DNA of 64,000 nucleotides from Scleromitrula shiraiana. Its lineage: Eukaryota; Ascomycota; Leotiomycetes; Helotiales; Sclerotiniaceae. Where the stretch lies: NCBI GenBank assembly GCA_028455995.1, contig JABELC010000011.1, forward strand, positions 434,001 to 498,000. The letters are read 5' to 3'. Of this stretch, positions 10,326 to 23,400 are shown piece by piece (position 1 is the first letter of the stretch; every line of letters begins with the position of its first letter). The position numbers and the translations under genes are program-made. The notes beneath the pieces were generated by a model, which made no database searches, was not told the origin of the DNA, and saw only the letters and a program-made list of their open reading frames with translations.

Positions 10326-12765
10326 ATGTTCTACGAAGTATACTCGGTAGAATTCCTCTCTTACTCTTCTTTTCGATTCCCAAAAGAGAGTACAAAATCA
10401 ATAAAGAGTGCAAGCGCTGGTAAAGTGTTTTTTTTTTTCTTCATGTGAATGTTTTTCTTTACCCCTGCTTTGAGACGTCTCTTGCAAGTTGCAGTAGTTC
10501 GTTCGTCCATTCGTACAGAATACCTGGATTTTTAATCACACTTGCCCAAGTGGGTAAAATTCCCTTAATTAATAAGCTTAAAATGATTTAGTAAAAGAAT
10601 TATCCCACCACAAATTTTTGAGTCTTTTCCTATTAAAGTTAAAATAGGGGTTATTTTTATTTGAGGTTCTTTTCTTATTACTCACTCATCTTGCATACAA
10701 TCTCCCCCTCCACTACTTCGTACTGGGGCATACCGATAAATCCATGGCATGTTATTAATTGTAGAATGCCCCCCCCCACTCACTTATCCACACACTTCAC
10801 TTGCATTATTATTATTTGAATCTTTCGATGCGAGCTGCTTATGGTGGCTCGAGGGTGGCTCGGGTGGTTACTCAGCTATACGGGAAAGTTCTAAGCCATA
10901 CATATTTAAAACAAAAGATATAAAAAAAAAATACTATTTCAAGTCATACATAAAGTGATCTCATTTAGTTTTATATAAAGTATTGTACCGGTAGTTGTTG
11001 TATGCTACAGTACCTACTATCCTTGGAATAATAAATATGCAGAACACGGTCGCTGTTGCAAGTCATGGAGCTTTCTCTATTAAATGGATACCAATAAATG
11101 AATTTGGTTATCCTATTCTTAGTCATTGAAGACTTCTAATAAAGCCATGTCCACTGCACGACCGTTCAATATGTCAAAATACCGAATTGCTTGAGTCAGA
11201 ACAATCTATAAATCTGGAAACATGACATAAATATGGGAAGATGAATTTTCATGGTCATCGAGTATCCAATCTCACGGATGTCTGATAACTAAACATGAGA
11301 TCAGTCATATTGATGAGCTCAGATAAGATCAGTAACTGTGGCCATATAACACAACAAATCGTCATACCACAATATAGATATGACCTTCCATAATCCTCCA
11401 TTTATGAGTAAACATTTCTAATAGTATCTCCGACCGTATATCAAAATCCCAACACAAGAATCCTCTACTAAACGTCATCCAACATATCTTCTCTCACCAA
11501 CATAAGCACTCCTCTAAACCATAATCCATTACCAACAGCCACCCGATCACAAGTCCCCCATCAAATATCAACACTGCCACCATAACTCTGCCGTCCACAA
11601 CTCTGCCGTCCACAACTCCCAAGAGCAACTATGACCGTTCATAAATATTAGATGAGTAAAATTCATATCAAAAAAAGACCTAAAATCCCATTACTCCAAG
11701 CTAAACCTTGCTGCCACCCCAGCCAAAATTTCATGATACCCATATTTTATACCATCCATACACTGCATAGAGGTATAATTCCCCACGCATATTAGAATAT
11801 ATTAACAACGTCATATTTCATCTATTCATTTATCGTAAAAAATTCTTTCGTATACAGAAGTATTCTAATCCAATATCTTTGGGTTACAAAAGTTCAAATT
11901 GCAAGATTGATTATATAACAAGTGCGTGTTACTGTGACTACCAAGTACATACATAGTAGGTAGCAGGTAGCTACTAAATCAACCATCACTGTAACACTCA
12001 CCTCAACCTACCTACCCATTTAATTAGCCAATCCCCTTCCCTTCCCGCTGCTGTACCATCTTACACCCCATCACGCACCACGAACCAGAATCCCCAACTC
12101 AACTCATCAAAACAGAAAACGAAATCTTCTTTTCTTTACCTACATGACACATCCATTAGCCCTAGAGAAACATCACATCCATGATACTAGGGCTGTCACT
12201 GTACTCATATTCGTGGAGTCTCGGATCGGATGGATGTGCGCAGTGGCATACCACATAAGAACGAACCAATTATTTCTGTCCATCATACGAGGTATGGTGA
12301 TATGTGTCACAGCGACAGGCAGTTTAGGAAGCTTTGGTGCAACTTATGGATGGATGGATGGGTGGATGGATGGAGAGGTGAAAATCTCGGACCATTGCGT
12401 TGCGTACATAGGCATAAAAAAAATCGAGTTAAACACTTCTTACTCGCTCGTACTACTATCTATATGAGATGAGTCTTTTTTTTCTTCTACATCCCCCCCC
12501 CCCCCCATTTTCTTCCCTAAGTCTATGGATATATGGATAGTTACACCCAAGAATTTCAAACACCTTCTTTAGTTCTATATTTATCTACCAGTACTACAAG
12601 ATGTATAGATAAATCCTATCGATAGTCTACACCCCCATTGGAATCCCATCTTTTCCAATTCTTCATCATAAAAAAAACAATCATCACCCCTCACCGAATC
12701 CCCAATCCCCAATCCCATCCAATAATCCAATAGATCATCAACCCAATCCTAAGCGCTTCCACAAC

Positions 12766-12842
12766 TCATCATTCATTCATTCATTCATTCATCATAACCC
12801 ATCCCATCTATCCATCCATCCATCCATCCATCCATTTTTTTT
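12766..12842. repeat. CATT then CCAT tetranucleotide arrays
   Basis: Five CATT units, a short unique stretch, then six CCAT units followed by a T run. Confidence 0.9.
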
Positions 12843-13529
12843 TCATTCCACTACACTAGCGGAACTGGCACTTAGTAGCGCGCGGTCTGATCAGACCTCG
12901 AGGTCAGTTTGTCACTTTGGAGCGCTATCTTATGTATCTACCATATCTACAAGACTGACTGGGCTGGCAAAACGAAGCATGTAATTGGTTTAAGCGTGGT
13001 TGTTGGTCATAAATGCCGAATAATAGATGGTTTCTTTATTTATTGGTTCTTTTCGGCGATGGAAGTATCGTATCGCATCGCATCGCGTTTTTTCTATAGC
13101 TTAATCGCTTGTTGGGGAGAAATGGATGATAAGGGATTATTTTTATTTTCTTCCAATTATTGAACATGTTATTTCTTCTATGCAGTACAAATAAGCTTGT
13201 TTGGATGTTGGTTGATTTTATCTACTAATACTTATTCGATCTATTCTATTTTTAAATATACGATGACAATATAATATAGTATTGTTAGAGAGAGATTATA
13301 TATATGTAGTATCTATTACTATTCTAGGAAGTATATAGTAGAATATATTTTTGCGAGGACAGCACTACTAGTGTAGTTTAGCAGATTTTATCAAGTGTAA
13401 TAAATACCTATATCTACTACTATATATCAAAATCCTTTATAAATCTTTTTTCAAATTATGGATAGTTTTACTATCATTATCTACTATCTTAATATGTTTA
13501 TAAAAATGCTTAGCTTTAGCTAAATACTT

Positions 13530-14105
13530 AGGCATACTAGACTTCATTTCCCCCACCATTTATCAATCTTCTCCTCCTCCGAATCCAGCTTTCCTTCCAA
13601 TTTAGCCACACCCTTGATCTCCCCTCTAATATTCTCCATCCCCTTCTTAAGCTCCTTGACATCCTATTCCCTAGCATCAAAACAATTCTCCAAATCCCAC
13701 AAATCCTACTCCAAATCTCTAAAATAAGCCATCGTAATCATCTTATTCTTCCCATCCCAAGACACATCTCTACAGCATCCGAAACAGCCATCAACACGCG
13801 CGGCATTGTCGTAGAGATTCTTCCACTCGCTTTTGTAGCCGCTCGGCTTGATGCGGGCGGTTTTGTTCTCTCTCTCTCTCTCTCTGGGGATCCGTCTTCT
13901 TCGTTTCATCATTCGTTTTTCGAGGGTGATGGTGATTGGATCTCCCTTTTTTTTTCTATGGAATAGTCTATCGCTTCTTTCAAGTTGCTTTTTGTATTAC
14001 GGCTTCCTGGGTGTTGGCTAGTTTGGATTTCTTGGTTTGCTGGGGTGTTTTGAGGAATTGCTTGGGTTGGCTATCGGTTGGTGCTGTGTCTATCTGGGAT
14101 TAATT
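13530..14105 (-). pseudogene. Broken coiled-coil protein gene fragment
   Basis: Reading leftward, one frame gives SGYKSEWKNLYDNAARVDG, then WDGKNKMITMAYFRDLE, then TAG, DLWDLENCFDARE, TAG, then a charged coiled-coil-like segment (VKELKKGMENIRGEIKG, KLEGKLDSEEEKIDKWW) and a stop near 13540. Upstream (13920-14090), another frame reads KQFLKTPQQTKKSKLANTQE, implying frameshifts. Both internal stops are TAG where CAG (Gln) would fit. A CT microsatellite (about 13869-13885) interrupts the reading. The family is not recognised. Amino-acid composition and the stops argue for a decayed gene rather than chance, but the case is moderate. Confidence 0.45.
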
Positions 14106-14119
14106 ATTTAGATGATGGG

Positions 14120-14200
14120 TAGGATAGGATAGGATAGGATAGGATAGGATAGGATAGGATAGGATAAGATAGGATAAGATAGGATAGGATAGAATAAGAT
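14120..14200. repeat. ATAGG pentanucleotide microsatellite
   Basis: About ten perfect GGATA units followed by variant units (GGATAAGATA). Confidence 0.95.
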
Positions 14201-15985
14201 AACATATCGAAATATAACTATTCAAATTATCACTTACTCTATCTATACTAATAGTTATCATTTTAATTCAATCCGATTCAATTCAATTCAATCTAATTCA
14301 ATCCAATCCAATCCAATTCCAAATAGACCCCTCCCCTCCCCCCCTCCTCAAAGAATATCAATAGCTAGCAAATACGCACTCTTCAAGATTTGAATCTACT
14401 AGTAGCTGACTGTTTATTTTTATAACTTGGATTTGGGTTTATGGTGTGTATGATATGATGGGATGTTTTGTATTGTAACGTTTTGTAATATGGTGATTAA
14501 TAGTTTTGAATATCTTGAGAAATAGAGACATTATCCTACTATATATATATGTGTGTGTGTGTGTATATATACATATACACTTCGCGCTATTCACTTTATC
14601 AATTGATCTTTCTATATAATAATAATAATATCATACTAGTATCAAAAAGGTCATACTATCAGCTATACTACTGGTCGTACTGTAGGATCATGATATGGCT
14701 ACGTCGCGCTGTTTGCTGTATTAATATATCTTTTTATATTATATTTATTTATTATATCATATCATATCATACCAAATCAAATCAAATCAACTAAGTAGAT
14801 ATACTCTATCTAATCTAAAAACAAATCTTTTTTTTTTTCGATCTTTTGTTTTGAGACTCGGAGGGGCTTCACGCTGTTTATTATATTAATTGGTTTTTTT
14901 TATTTTATATATATATATATATATTAAAATATACGAAAACTAAATCAAATCAAAACTTAAAACTAAAATCAAACTATATTAAAACCAATCCAAAACTAAA
15001 ACTAAACCAACCCAAACCCAAACCCAAAAACATATCAAATCAAACTAAATCAAAATCAAATAAATAATTATACTTTAATCCAATCCAAACCCAAACCCTC
15101 TTCTCTTCCATTATTTTCTTTCGATATCGTTTTAGTTTTTTCAGAAGAGGCTCGCTCCGCGCTATTTGCTAGATTAGGATTTTTTGATTTGGTGGGTTTA
15201 TTGTGGTTTATTGTGGTTGGTTTGGGGGTTGGGGGGTTGGGGGGGGGGGGAGAGAGGGAGAGGTAGATATCTAATGGGGAATAGAATGGAAAATTGGTGT
15301 TTTTATTAGGAATTGGATTGGAGTTGGGTTTGGGTTTTGGATGTTTTGTAGATGGGTGGGTTGGTTGTTTATTGATTTGGGGGTTTGGAGGTTTGGAGGT
15401 GGATGGATGGATAATTGCTTGAAAAAGAGGAATTGATTCATTTATTTATTTATTTTTGTTATAAAGAAGGATATGCATGTGAGTGGTCATTATTATTATG
15501 TATTATTATATCTTCATTATTTATTTAATAATTATAATGTAATAGGAAAAAATAGGAAAAGATGGGATGGGATGAAATAGGATGGGATGGGATGGGATAG
15601 GATGGGATGGGATAAGTTGAGCATAGCTTCAAGTTGATATATACTATGTATATCTATATACATGAATAAATAAAGTGAGATAGTCCCTTCTATCTGTGAT
15701 TAATCGATCATATTGTTTCTATAGAGAATAAGTTGAGTTGGGTTAGACATGATAATACATCGATGATTTTTTACATAAAGTTATAATAATACTAGGACAT
15801 TTCATAGTCTATGATTTTTGTAAAAGGGGTTTTAGCGGTCTAATACTTAGTATTAACACTATGAGAGTGATGGGGTTACTAGATAAATATTCCCCCAAAC
15901 CATCCACAAATCGACAAAGCAAGAAAGAAAAAGAAAAAGAAATGAAGGAGCAGCAAAAATAGAAGAAGAAAAACCTCGAGAAAAG
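14201..15985. other. AT-rich spacer with short repeats
   Basis: No gene recognised. It has AATTC/AATCC units (14270-14320), AT runs, AAATC and AAACC-type units (14940-15090), G-rich runs at about 15222-15250 and GGGAT units (15565-15615). A degenerate motif around GCGCTGTTTGCT recurs near 14700, 14870 and 15157. Confidence 0.5.
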
Positions 15986-16092
15986 AAAAAAAAAAAAATC
16001 ATCTCCCAATAAACCCCCTCCTCTCCATCAACTCCCCATTCCAGCACCCCCATCACAAAAATAACATCCGCATTCTGCACCATCGCCAGCCT

Positions 16093-16162
16093 ATGCGCCA
16101 CCACCACCACCACCACCATGGTTCTCCTCCTCTCCCCTCCCCTCCCCTCCCCTCCCCTCCCT
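16093..16162. repeat. CAC and CTCCC repeats inside the ABC pseudogene
   Basis: Six to seven CAC triplets followed by about six CCCTC units. They lie between the D-loop and the H-loop remnants of the second ATP-binding domain, so they expanded after or during its decay. Confidence 0.9.
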
Positions 16163-16983
16163 CCCGAGTCCCTCGCACCAACCCCCCGCTCTCGCTATCC
16201 AGACTACTCGTCATCTCGTCCAACACCAGAACCTTTAGATCTCGATTATATATAGTCCGCGCGATTGCGATTCGTTGGTTTGGGCCGAGAGGAGGATGGC
16301 CTTGCAGCTGATGGGGGCGTTGAGCCGAGGGGGAGGAAAATGAATGGGGGGTTTACCTTTCTAGAAGGGAGAATATATTTATTTTTCCATAATTTAGATG
16401 ATTATATCATTAGTGAAGATAAGGTATATTCCATTCTATTCCATTTCATTCCAGATTCGTGATTCTAGTGTAACTAAAAATATCTTATTTGAAGGACTAG
16501 TAGTAACTAAAATAGTAAATTGATTTTTTTTAATCTACTAATATGCATGAAACGAATGGTTAATAAAATATTATTTTATAAATATAGTGAATTTTTCAAT
16601 ATATCATATATTAAATAAATAAAACCTACCATGATATTCAAACTAGTAGACATCAAAACAATCCTCATCAGATACTTAAACCAAACTCTTTAAATTCAAT
16701 CATGACTCCTCCCTCCGTATCTGGGATCTCAGGTATAGATGTAGAGGTATCGTCCTAGTCTTTAGGATTCGGAAACTCAGGATTCGGTTAGATGCTGCTG
16801 ATGCATAGACTATATGTATGATTTATTAGAAGAAATAGCAGAGCCATGATATTGATACCGAGGAGGTATTACAATTGAGTGAGATTGTTGAAAACGCGGG
16901 CGGTGAGAGTGCCGGGGAGTTTTCTTCAAGATTGAAAAAGGTGGTGGGTTTGTGGGGGATGGAGGAGATGTGCTGGTTTTTGG

Positions 16984-17027
16984 TTATGTTATGTTATGTT
17001 GTGTTATGTTGTGTTATGTTATGTTAG
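16984..17027. repeat. TGTTA pentanucleotide repeat
   Basis: About eight TTATG/TTGTG units in tandem within the AT-rich stretch that replaces most of the second membrane domain of the ABC transporter relic. Confidence 0.85.
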
Positions 17028-19257
17028 TTTTGGGATGGGATAGGATGGGAAGCGCAGTTTAGGGGAAATAGACGGATGTATGCATGGATGGATGGATGTA
17101 TGCATGGACGTATAGATGAATCAACGTACTACAGATATAGTGTTGAAGAACATCCCATCATGAAGCATACCACTCCCGTCCCAATAGCCAGCATCCAGAA
17201 CATCAAAAACCAGCAATTAGATTAATAGCAGCCTCAGCCTCAGCCTCAACCTCAGCCTGAAGCCAACAACCAGCTAATGAAAAAACCGCGACAATCTTCG
17301 CCAAAAGCCACGCTTGTAATAGATAGCAGCTCCCGCCCCCACCCCATGGACTCGGACGCGAAAAAATGTAATAGATACCAAGGCCAACGCAAAGAGTGCT
17401 CATACCATAGTCGTCTGAAATTTCGGATGATTCCGTTGGTTTTCTATTCGATTTTCTCGCTCTCTTTCGCCCGTTGCGCTTATCTTGTTTGTCAGGGGAT
17501 CTGATCCATCGTTTTAATATACTCCTTGCGATACTCCTTGCGATACTGCGAGTGTTCTGCGAGTGTTCTCCGAGTGATGATTCCTGTGCTCGCATAAGCG
17601 CGCTATATCATGATGCACTGTTAGGATTGGAAAGTAACCCAGCATGTGGACCCTGCTTAACGAGTTTTTCCTTCTTCAAAATCACAATATTATCCGTCTT
17701 CTTCATAGTCGATAGTCGATAGTCAATAGTCGATGAGCAATAGTGATGGTTATTCTACCTGCACTACCTTTATCCAATGCAGCGTGTGCAATCTGCTCGC
17801 CTCTCACATCGATTGCGCTTGTAGCTTCGTCCAGAATCAATATCTTGGGTCGTTTAACGATACTCCGCGCGATTGCTAGTCGTTGTCTTTGACCATCGCT
17901 TATTTTGATGCCCGCATCACCGACTTGGGTTTCGTATCCTAGGGGCAGTTTTGTGATGAGTTCGTTCGCAAATGCTTCTTTACGGGCCTCTGCTACGAGT
18001 TTCTGTTTCGTCTCATCATTCTCGTTTTCCCACTCCCAACCAATTAGGCCGTATTTAACATTATTAGCTATCGTGTCATTAAGAATAAATGGTTCTTGCT
18101 GTACGAGGCCGATTTGAGATCGCCACCACTTGGGATTTATGGATTTTAGTTCATGATCTCCACACAGTATGGATCCACTTAGGAGGATAGGATCAAGCGT
18201 TTCGCTAAATTCTGCAGGTGGTTTCTCTTCCTCTTTTTCTTCTTCCTCTGCTGTCTTGTCTTTCTTGGGATCTTTCATTGCGTTAGGTGGAATGACGATT
18301 TCCTCTTTGTCGAGATCGTACCATCGTTCTAATAATCCTACGATTGTACTTTTGTCTGAACCGAATGCACCCACGATTGCTGTTATCTTTCCGGTCTCAA
18401 ATCTCAGGAATAGATCGTCGAGGATCTTCACATGAGGTCTAGTAGGGTATGCGAATGTAACCGAATTGAGAGTGATATCTTAACGTGCCGATATTTCTGG
18501 TTCTTTTAAACCATTTGTGTCGGGTCTGAGAGTATCGATTAATGCGAAAAAATCAGTGGCTGCGGTGGCTGCAGTTGCGGTAGCAAGAATCGTCGCTGCT
18601 GTCTGAGATATTGACATCGCCTGCATAGGAATCAGTATGTTACCTCATAAATCTTTTTCGTTTGATTAGACAATAAAAGGTAACACCTACCATCATCATA
18701 ACACTCATGAGGACGATAACTATTGCGCCGACGTCATCTATATAATGTTCACTATAGAGCTTAAAACCAAACCAAAAACACAAAGCCACCGTACTACCAA
18801 CGTTAGCCAAACATTATCCGAAGTGAAATTGGAGATTCGGAATGTATATCACAATTTCGAAGATGGAGAAGCTTACGCATAAATAGAGAGGAGTGCTACA
18901 AACGTTAGCCACGCTCTAATCTAGCAAGTCGCAATACCACATACCCGGAGCAGATTGAAAACCAATAAAAGGACTATTTTTCAGCGCACTTTTTCGCGAC
19001 TCTTCAACTCAGCCAGCATATTTCTGGGCAATCCTGTTCTCTGCCCCGCAAGCCACAACCATTCTCATATACCCTAGAACCTCTCCGGCAATTAATGCGG
19101 CTTTTGCGTCGACACGATCGATTTCTTTCGTCATCTTCATGACAATTGGGACTATGGTACCTATGATCAGGAGCATATCAGCAATTGTATTGTCATCAAT
19201 TTGAACAGGATGGGCTTCCTCGAATCACCCCTTTAACCACCGATTTAACAATAAGTC

Positions 19258-19296
19258 GAGGCCATGTCGAAGCCATGTCGAAGCCATGTCGAAGCC
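19258..19296. repeat. Three tandem 11-base units in ABC pseudogene
   Basis: Three copies of GCCATGTCGAA in a row, inside the decayed first membrane domain; out of keeping with a functional coding sequence. Confidence 0.8.
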
Positions 19297-20420
19297 GAAA
19301 GAAATAAAATCTATTCAAGATATTTGAAAAAGCAATTAACAATTACCCTACCATACACAAGTCCAATAAACAGAAGAACCGAGCTCGTCACCAAAGTCAA
19401 CACCCAACTATAAGTAAAAGCAATAACCGCCGAAGTAATTCACAACGTCGTCTGTTGCAGGAACTTCCCCAAATGCTCCGAAATCCCCTCCTGAAGCACA
19501 TTCACCATAGTTGCAAGTATATTCGAGGCTTGTCTACTTGGTAATGTGTGTAAGACGCCAACTGGTAGGCTAGATAAGGCTTTTAGGTAGCTGCAACGCG
19601 GCTTGGCGGAGATGCGAAGGGCTACGCTGCGGAATGAGAAGATGGATGGATATGTAGTTGAGTATGTAGCGTGCGGTGAATAGGTAGAATGTGAAGAGCA
19701 TTCAAGTGGTTAGGTTGGTTGTTAGTCAATATCTTCTTTGTAGAGGTATCTGTTTCAATATGATAAGATGGTAATCGAAAAGACGTCGCGACTCGCTGGG
19801 GAGTGCTGCCCCGGGTTTGAAAGAATAACATGATGCTGAATGTCTCTTCCAAACTATGCTAACAAGGGAAAAATTTCAAACGAGCTTGATAGTAAACACG
19901 ATGTTACTTAAGAAAAGGCATCCGAGGGTGTATTTGTTTACAGATTGAGTAAATTTATGCTTTGTAACCGTGGTTCCAGGCACGAAGTAAGTATCCAGAG
20001 AAGTTCCCCACTAATTTGCCTATTCAACGATTAGATTGTAAGCTGATGATCATAGCTAGTTAACTAATGATTTACCTAAGACAACATTCATAAGTGGCAT
20101 AGTCCATGGAAGATTAGCGTGATGAATCTCTGTCGAAAAGTTCACTTGGACATGCAATTCCGACTCCAATGTTTCCTGTGCAAGAAACGGCTAATAGATT
20201 CCTATCAACCAAAGTCGAGTATGTGAATATTCTCTAGAAACGTCATCAATTATATATTAAACACGGCACTTCATGAAATGGAATATACCAGAAAGTCGGT
20301 CCATGAAGTTTTGTTCTGTGCCTTGCTCGAAGACTCATCAGGAGCATTTTGACTAGTCTTCGCTACATCGACATCACTTTGTGTTGGTGATGCATCGATA
20401 TTGATTGTTGCTTCACCCAT

Positions 20421-23400
20421 GTTGCCACTTGCGCATTATTGATGTAGATCTGGTTGTTGATGAAGAAGTCAAACAAGATTGTATCCTTGGTAGAATTAGA
20501 AAACTATCTAATGATGAAGAAACAAAGTGAATTAAATGAGTGTATGAACTATAGAGAACAAATGGTCAATTCTATAATGATGAACTGTTCAGATCAAAAT
20601 ATTGATGCCAGATATTGAGTAAAGAATAATTGATGATCGTCGGTGCCTATATCCATGGATGCATGTAAGAACTTTGAGTCAGATGGCAAAATCAACTTGA
20701 CGACGACAGCTACATTCCAACACATACACGTTCCCAACCAAGCGCAAACGAATCTTGAACCCTATACTCCTATGACTCTAAAACTTAAGAGCAAGATAAA
20801 AGGCCAGATAATAATCAAAAAGAGACGCCATCAACTTGAGTCAACATGCTCAAAGGTGTCGGAAGGATCGATCAAACGAGGCTGAAGATTTCTATCCCTT
20901 GAACCAATACCACTGAAGGAGCATTGAGCCTGTACAGTACGCAGCCTACCAATACCACCACATCGTATTAATCCACTCCTCTTGATCTTGATAGAGTTCC
21001 TTAATAGAGTTGCTACTCGCGAGCTTAACGAATACGACACATTGCGTACGAGCTTCCGAATCAAAATTCAAGAATTAGTAGTCAACTGACCGATCACGTT
21101 TTACTTGATCACGTTTCTTAGAAATACGATCACGTGTCGAGATGATATGCCACGATTATTTAGCGGAAGAGAGACTGTATGTAATTGTGGCGGCTTTTTA
21201 CGCCGCACCTGACTAACTCGATTTTGATGTTCTAGGTTCGTTGCAGGATCTGTTGTAGGATGGGATGGAATGATCTCAACGGACGGTAGGGTGGTACTAT
21301 ACCGGTAGACATGTATAGTACAGTATCCCTTGCTCGTATTTGGACACGACGTGATGGGGAAATGGAGGGCTCAACATCCGGTTGTTTGTTGCAGGGGCGC
21401 AGATTTGATAATATAAAAATTATATTAAACAAGCACGTGGAAGGAAAAAGGTCTCAAAACATGAGGAGGGCTTCAAGTTCTCGAACTTCTGAGAGTTTGG
21501 AATGCGCGCCATGATATGATTATCTTTTTTTGTGAAGCAAGCTAAGTTTCTGGAGTCGTGGAAAACATTTAAAGTATATTCTCGGTGTTTAGATGAACGA
21601 ATGGACAGATGAAGAAACGAACGAAGGAACGAAGGAACGAACGAACGAACGAACCCCTTATCTTAGGGCTTTACATCTGGCAAAGATGATTCGAATTCTG
21701 CACTATCATCATCAAAGCACAACTTGAAGCATTATGCAAAACGAGGTCATAAGCATGTTCATAAGATACTCCACCAATGAATTGGAATTTTCGGATGAAA
21801 GTTTCATGGTCCCAGGAAAATAGAACTCGGACTGAAATCCTGCTTGCGATTGAATACTCGTCGTACTGTACTTGGTTAGAAATACCCTGAGCTAAGGGCT
21901 TTTCTGAAATAACAATCATTGCCACACGAAACATATCAGACAAACTCAGTATCACCATAGCCATGGCTTTTGCATTACTCTGGTTGTAGAAAAGAGAAAA
22001 GAAGGAAATAATAATAATAATAATAATAATAATAAGTTGAACTATAAGCAATCTAGCTGAAATAGAGAAAGCTCCAAAGTTTCCATAAAAGGGATCCAGA
22101 TATCTCCCTCCATTTCTCCCTCCATTTATAGAACGAACATTAGAATAGAACTTAACCAATTAATTTAACATTAAGATTCTCCACTACCACGAAACGGTAC
22201 CTGAATTTATTTATTGTTTCCCCTCATCTAAAGTGGATGGATGAACGAGATGAACGAGAACAACTCATTAATAATAATAAATGTCATTCAATAATTTCTA
22301 GAGAATTTCGATAAGAGAAATTATATTCGGGATTGATACTATTACTATATTATTATTTATTATTTATTATTTATTATTTATTATTTTTTTTTTACCCATA
22401 AATGCTTTTCACTATTATATACTCGTAATAATTATTACCCCTGAGCTAAAAGAGAAAGAAAAGCTTGTCAGTTTCGAACTCTTTTTTTTTTTTCTTGTGG
22501 CTAATGGCTAATACTCTATAGCTATTAAGCTATACGGAAGTACCGGTACTTAAATAATAATACTATATCCAAATAATAATACTGTACCCATATGGTATAG
22601 AGTAAAATATCCACAAAAAACACTAATAATTATGGCAGGGTCACTTTTTTTATTTTATTTTTATTTTATTTTGATTTGGTATTCTATTCTTTGACCCCTT
22701 ATCGATCTATACTAGTTATTTTCCGTTTTATCCTTGCTTACTTCTAGCTTCCAGACCACGAGATCATTGAGACCACCGAGACCTCACCTTTCACCTTTCA
22801 ACTTTCACCTTTCAGAAATAAAAAACAGACCCACGATCAATAATATGTGGTATGTGCTAAGGTATTAATAACTAAGTACTACTATGTATGGTGTATGGTG
22901 TATGGTATATGGTATATGGTGTATGATGTATGGTGTATGTAATAATGTAATAATGTAATCTTTTTTTTTTTCTTTTTCTCTCAAGAGGAGTAATCGAGTA
23001 ATCTGTTATCCGTGTTGACTTTACTAAGAGAGTATTATTTCGTATTGTCTTCACTAACTCTCTCTTTTCTCGTTCATTACTCTCTATACCATCCATCTTC
23101 TTCTTCTTCTTCTTTTTCTTGGTATTCTCTCTCGTTTTTTTTATGGTCGTTCATTACTCTCTATACCATCTTCTTCTTTTTCTTGATTTCCTCTCTCTCT
23201 CTCTTTTTATGGTTTCTTCCGTCTAACGAGCTTCGAGTTTCTTCTATCTTCCACCCTCCCCCCCCCTTTCAACAAAAGTGATCTTCATCTTTCCTTTCTT
23301 ACAATCGTTTATCTTACTCGTACGTTTCATATACATATATCCTTTTATTGATACATCCCAAAAGAAGAAGTATTATCATAACATTACGAAGATTCATTAC

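Larger units (their letters stand above)
8510..13529. other. Five-kilobase gene-free AT-rich stretch
   Basis: Contains the promoter of the kelch gene at its left end and no recognised coding region or RNA gene. It shows small repeats: four GAATTGC heptamers near 9389-9416, an ATAAT-type array, a poly-C run near 12497-12507 and CATT/CCAT arrays. The part from about 13200 to 13530 is very AT-rich with many CTA/TAG trinucleotides. Confidence 0.5.
15990..20420 (-). pseudogene. ABCB/MDR-type ABC transporter pseudogene
   Basis: Reads leftward from ATG at 20420 (MGEATINIDASPTQSD). First membrane domain traces: PLMNVVLG, a spliced KLVGNFSGY, then LPSRQASNILATMVNVLQEG and ISEHLGKFLQQTTL, TGA, ITSAVIAFTYSWVLTLV (about 19370-19540), EIDRVDAKAALIAGEVLGYM (about 19050-19120). 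First nucleotide-binding domain at 17703-18431: Walker A is GAFGSDKST (usual GxxGxGKS damaged), signature ISDGQRQR (usual SGGQ damaged), Walker B ILILDEATSAID intact, IAHRL present. The second membrane domain is reduced to a start (about 17220-17340). The second ATP-binding domain survives only as QRIAIARTIYNR and VLVLDEMTSSLDSES (about 16200-16285) and AHRLAMVQNADVIFVMG (about 16055-16100). Many stops and frameshifts; several changes are C-to-T/G-to-A type (TGG to TGA, GGC to GAC). The original would have been a two-halved drug or lipid exporter of the plasma membrane. Confidence 0.85.

Noticed and set aside
12158..12194. Inverted repeat AGCCCTAG/CTAGGGCT
   Set aside because: Only 8 bp per arm with a 21-base spacer; expected by chance in a window of this size.
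12144..12467. 107-codon open frame ahead of GGAT repeats
   Set aside because: Contains a translated GGAT repeat (WMDGWMDG); no family resemblance, no upstream signal.
20643..21064. Two overlapping small open frames on opposite strands
   Set aside because: Neither shows a family match, signal peptide or convincing exon structure; likely chance.
21671..22159. 162-codon minus-strand open frame with an isoleucine run
   Set aside because: The apparent membrane segment is a translated ATT microsatellite and the flanks match nothing recognised.
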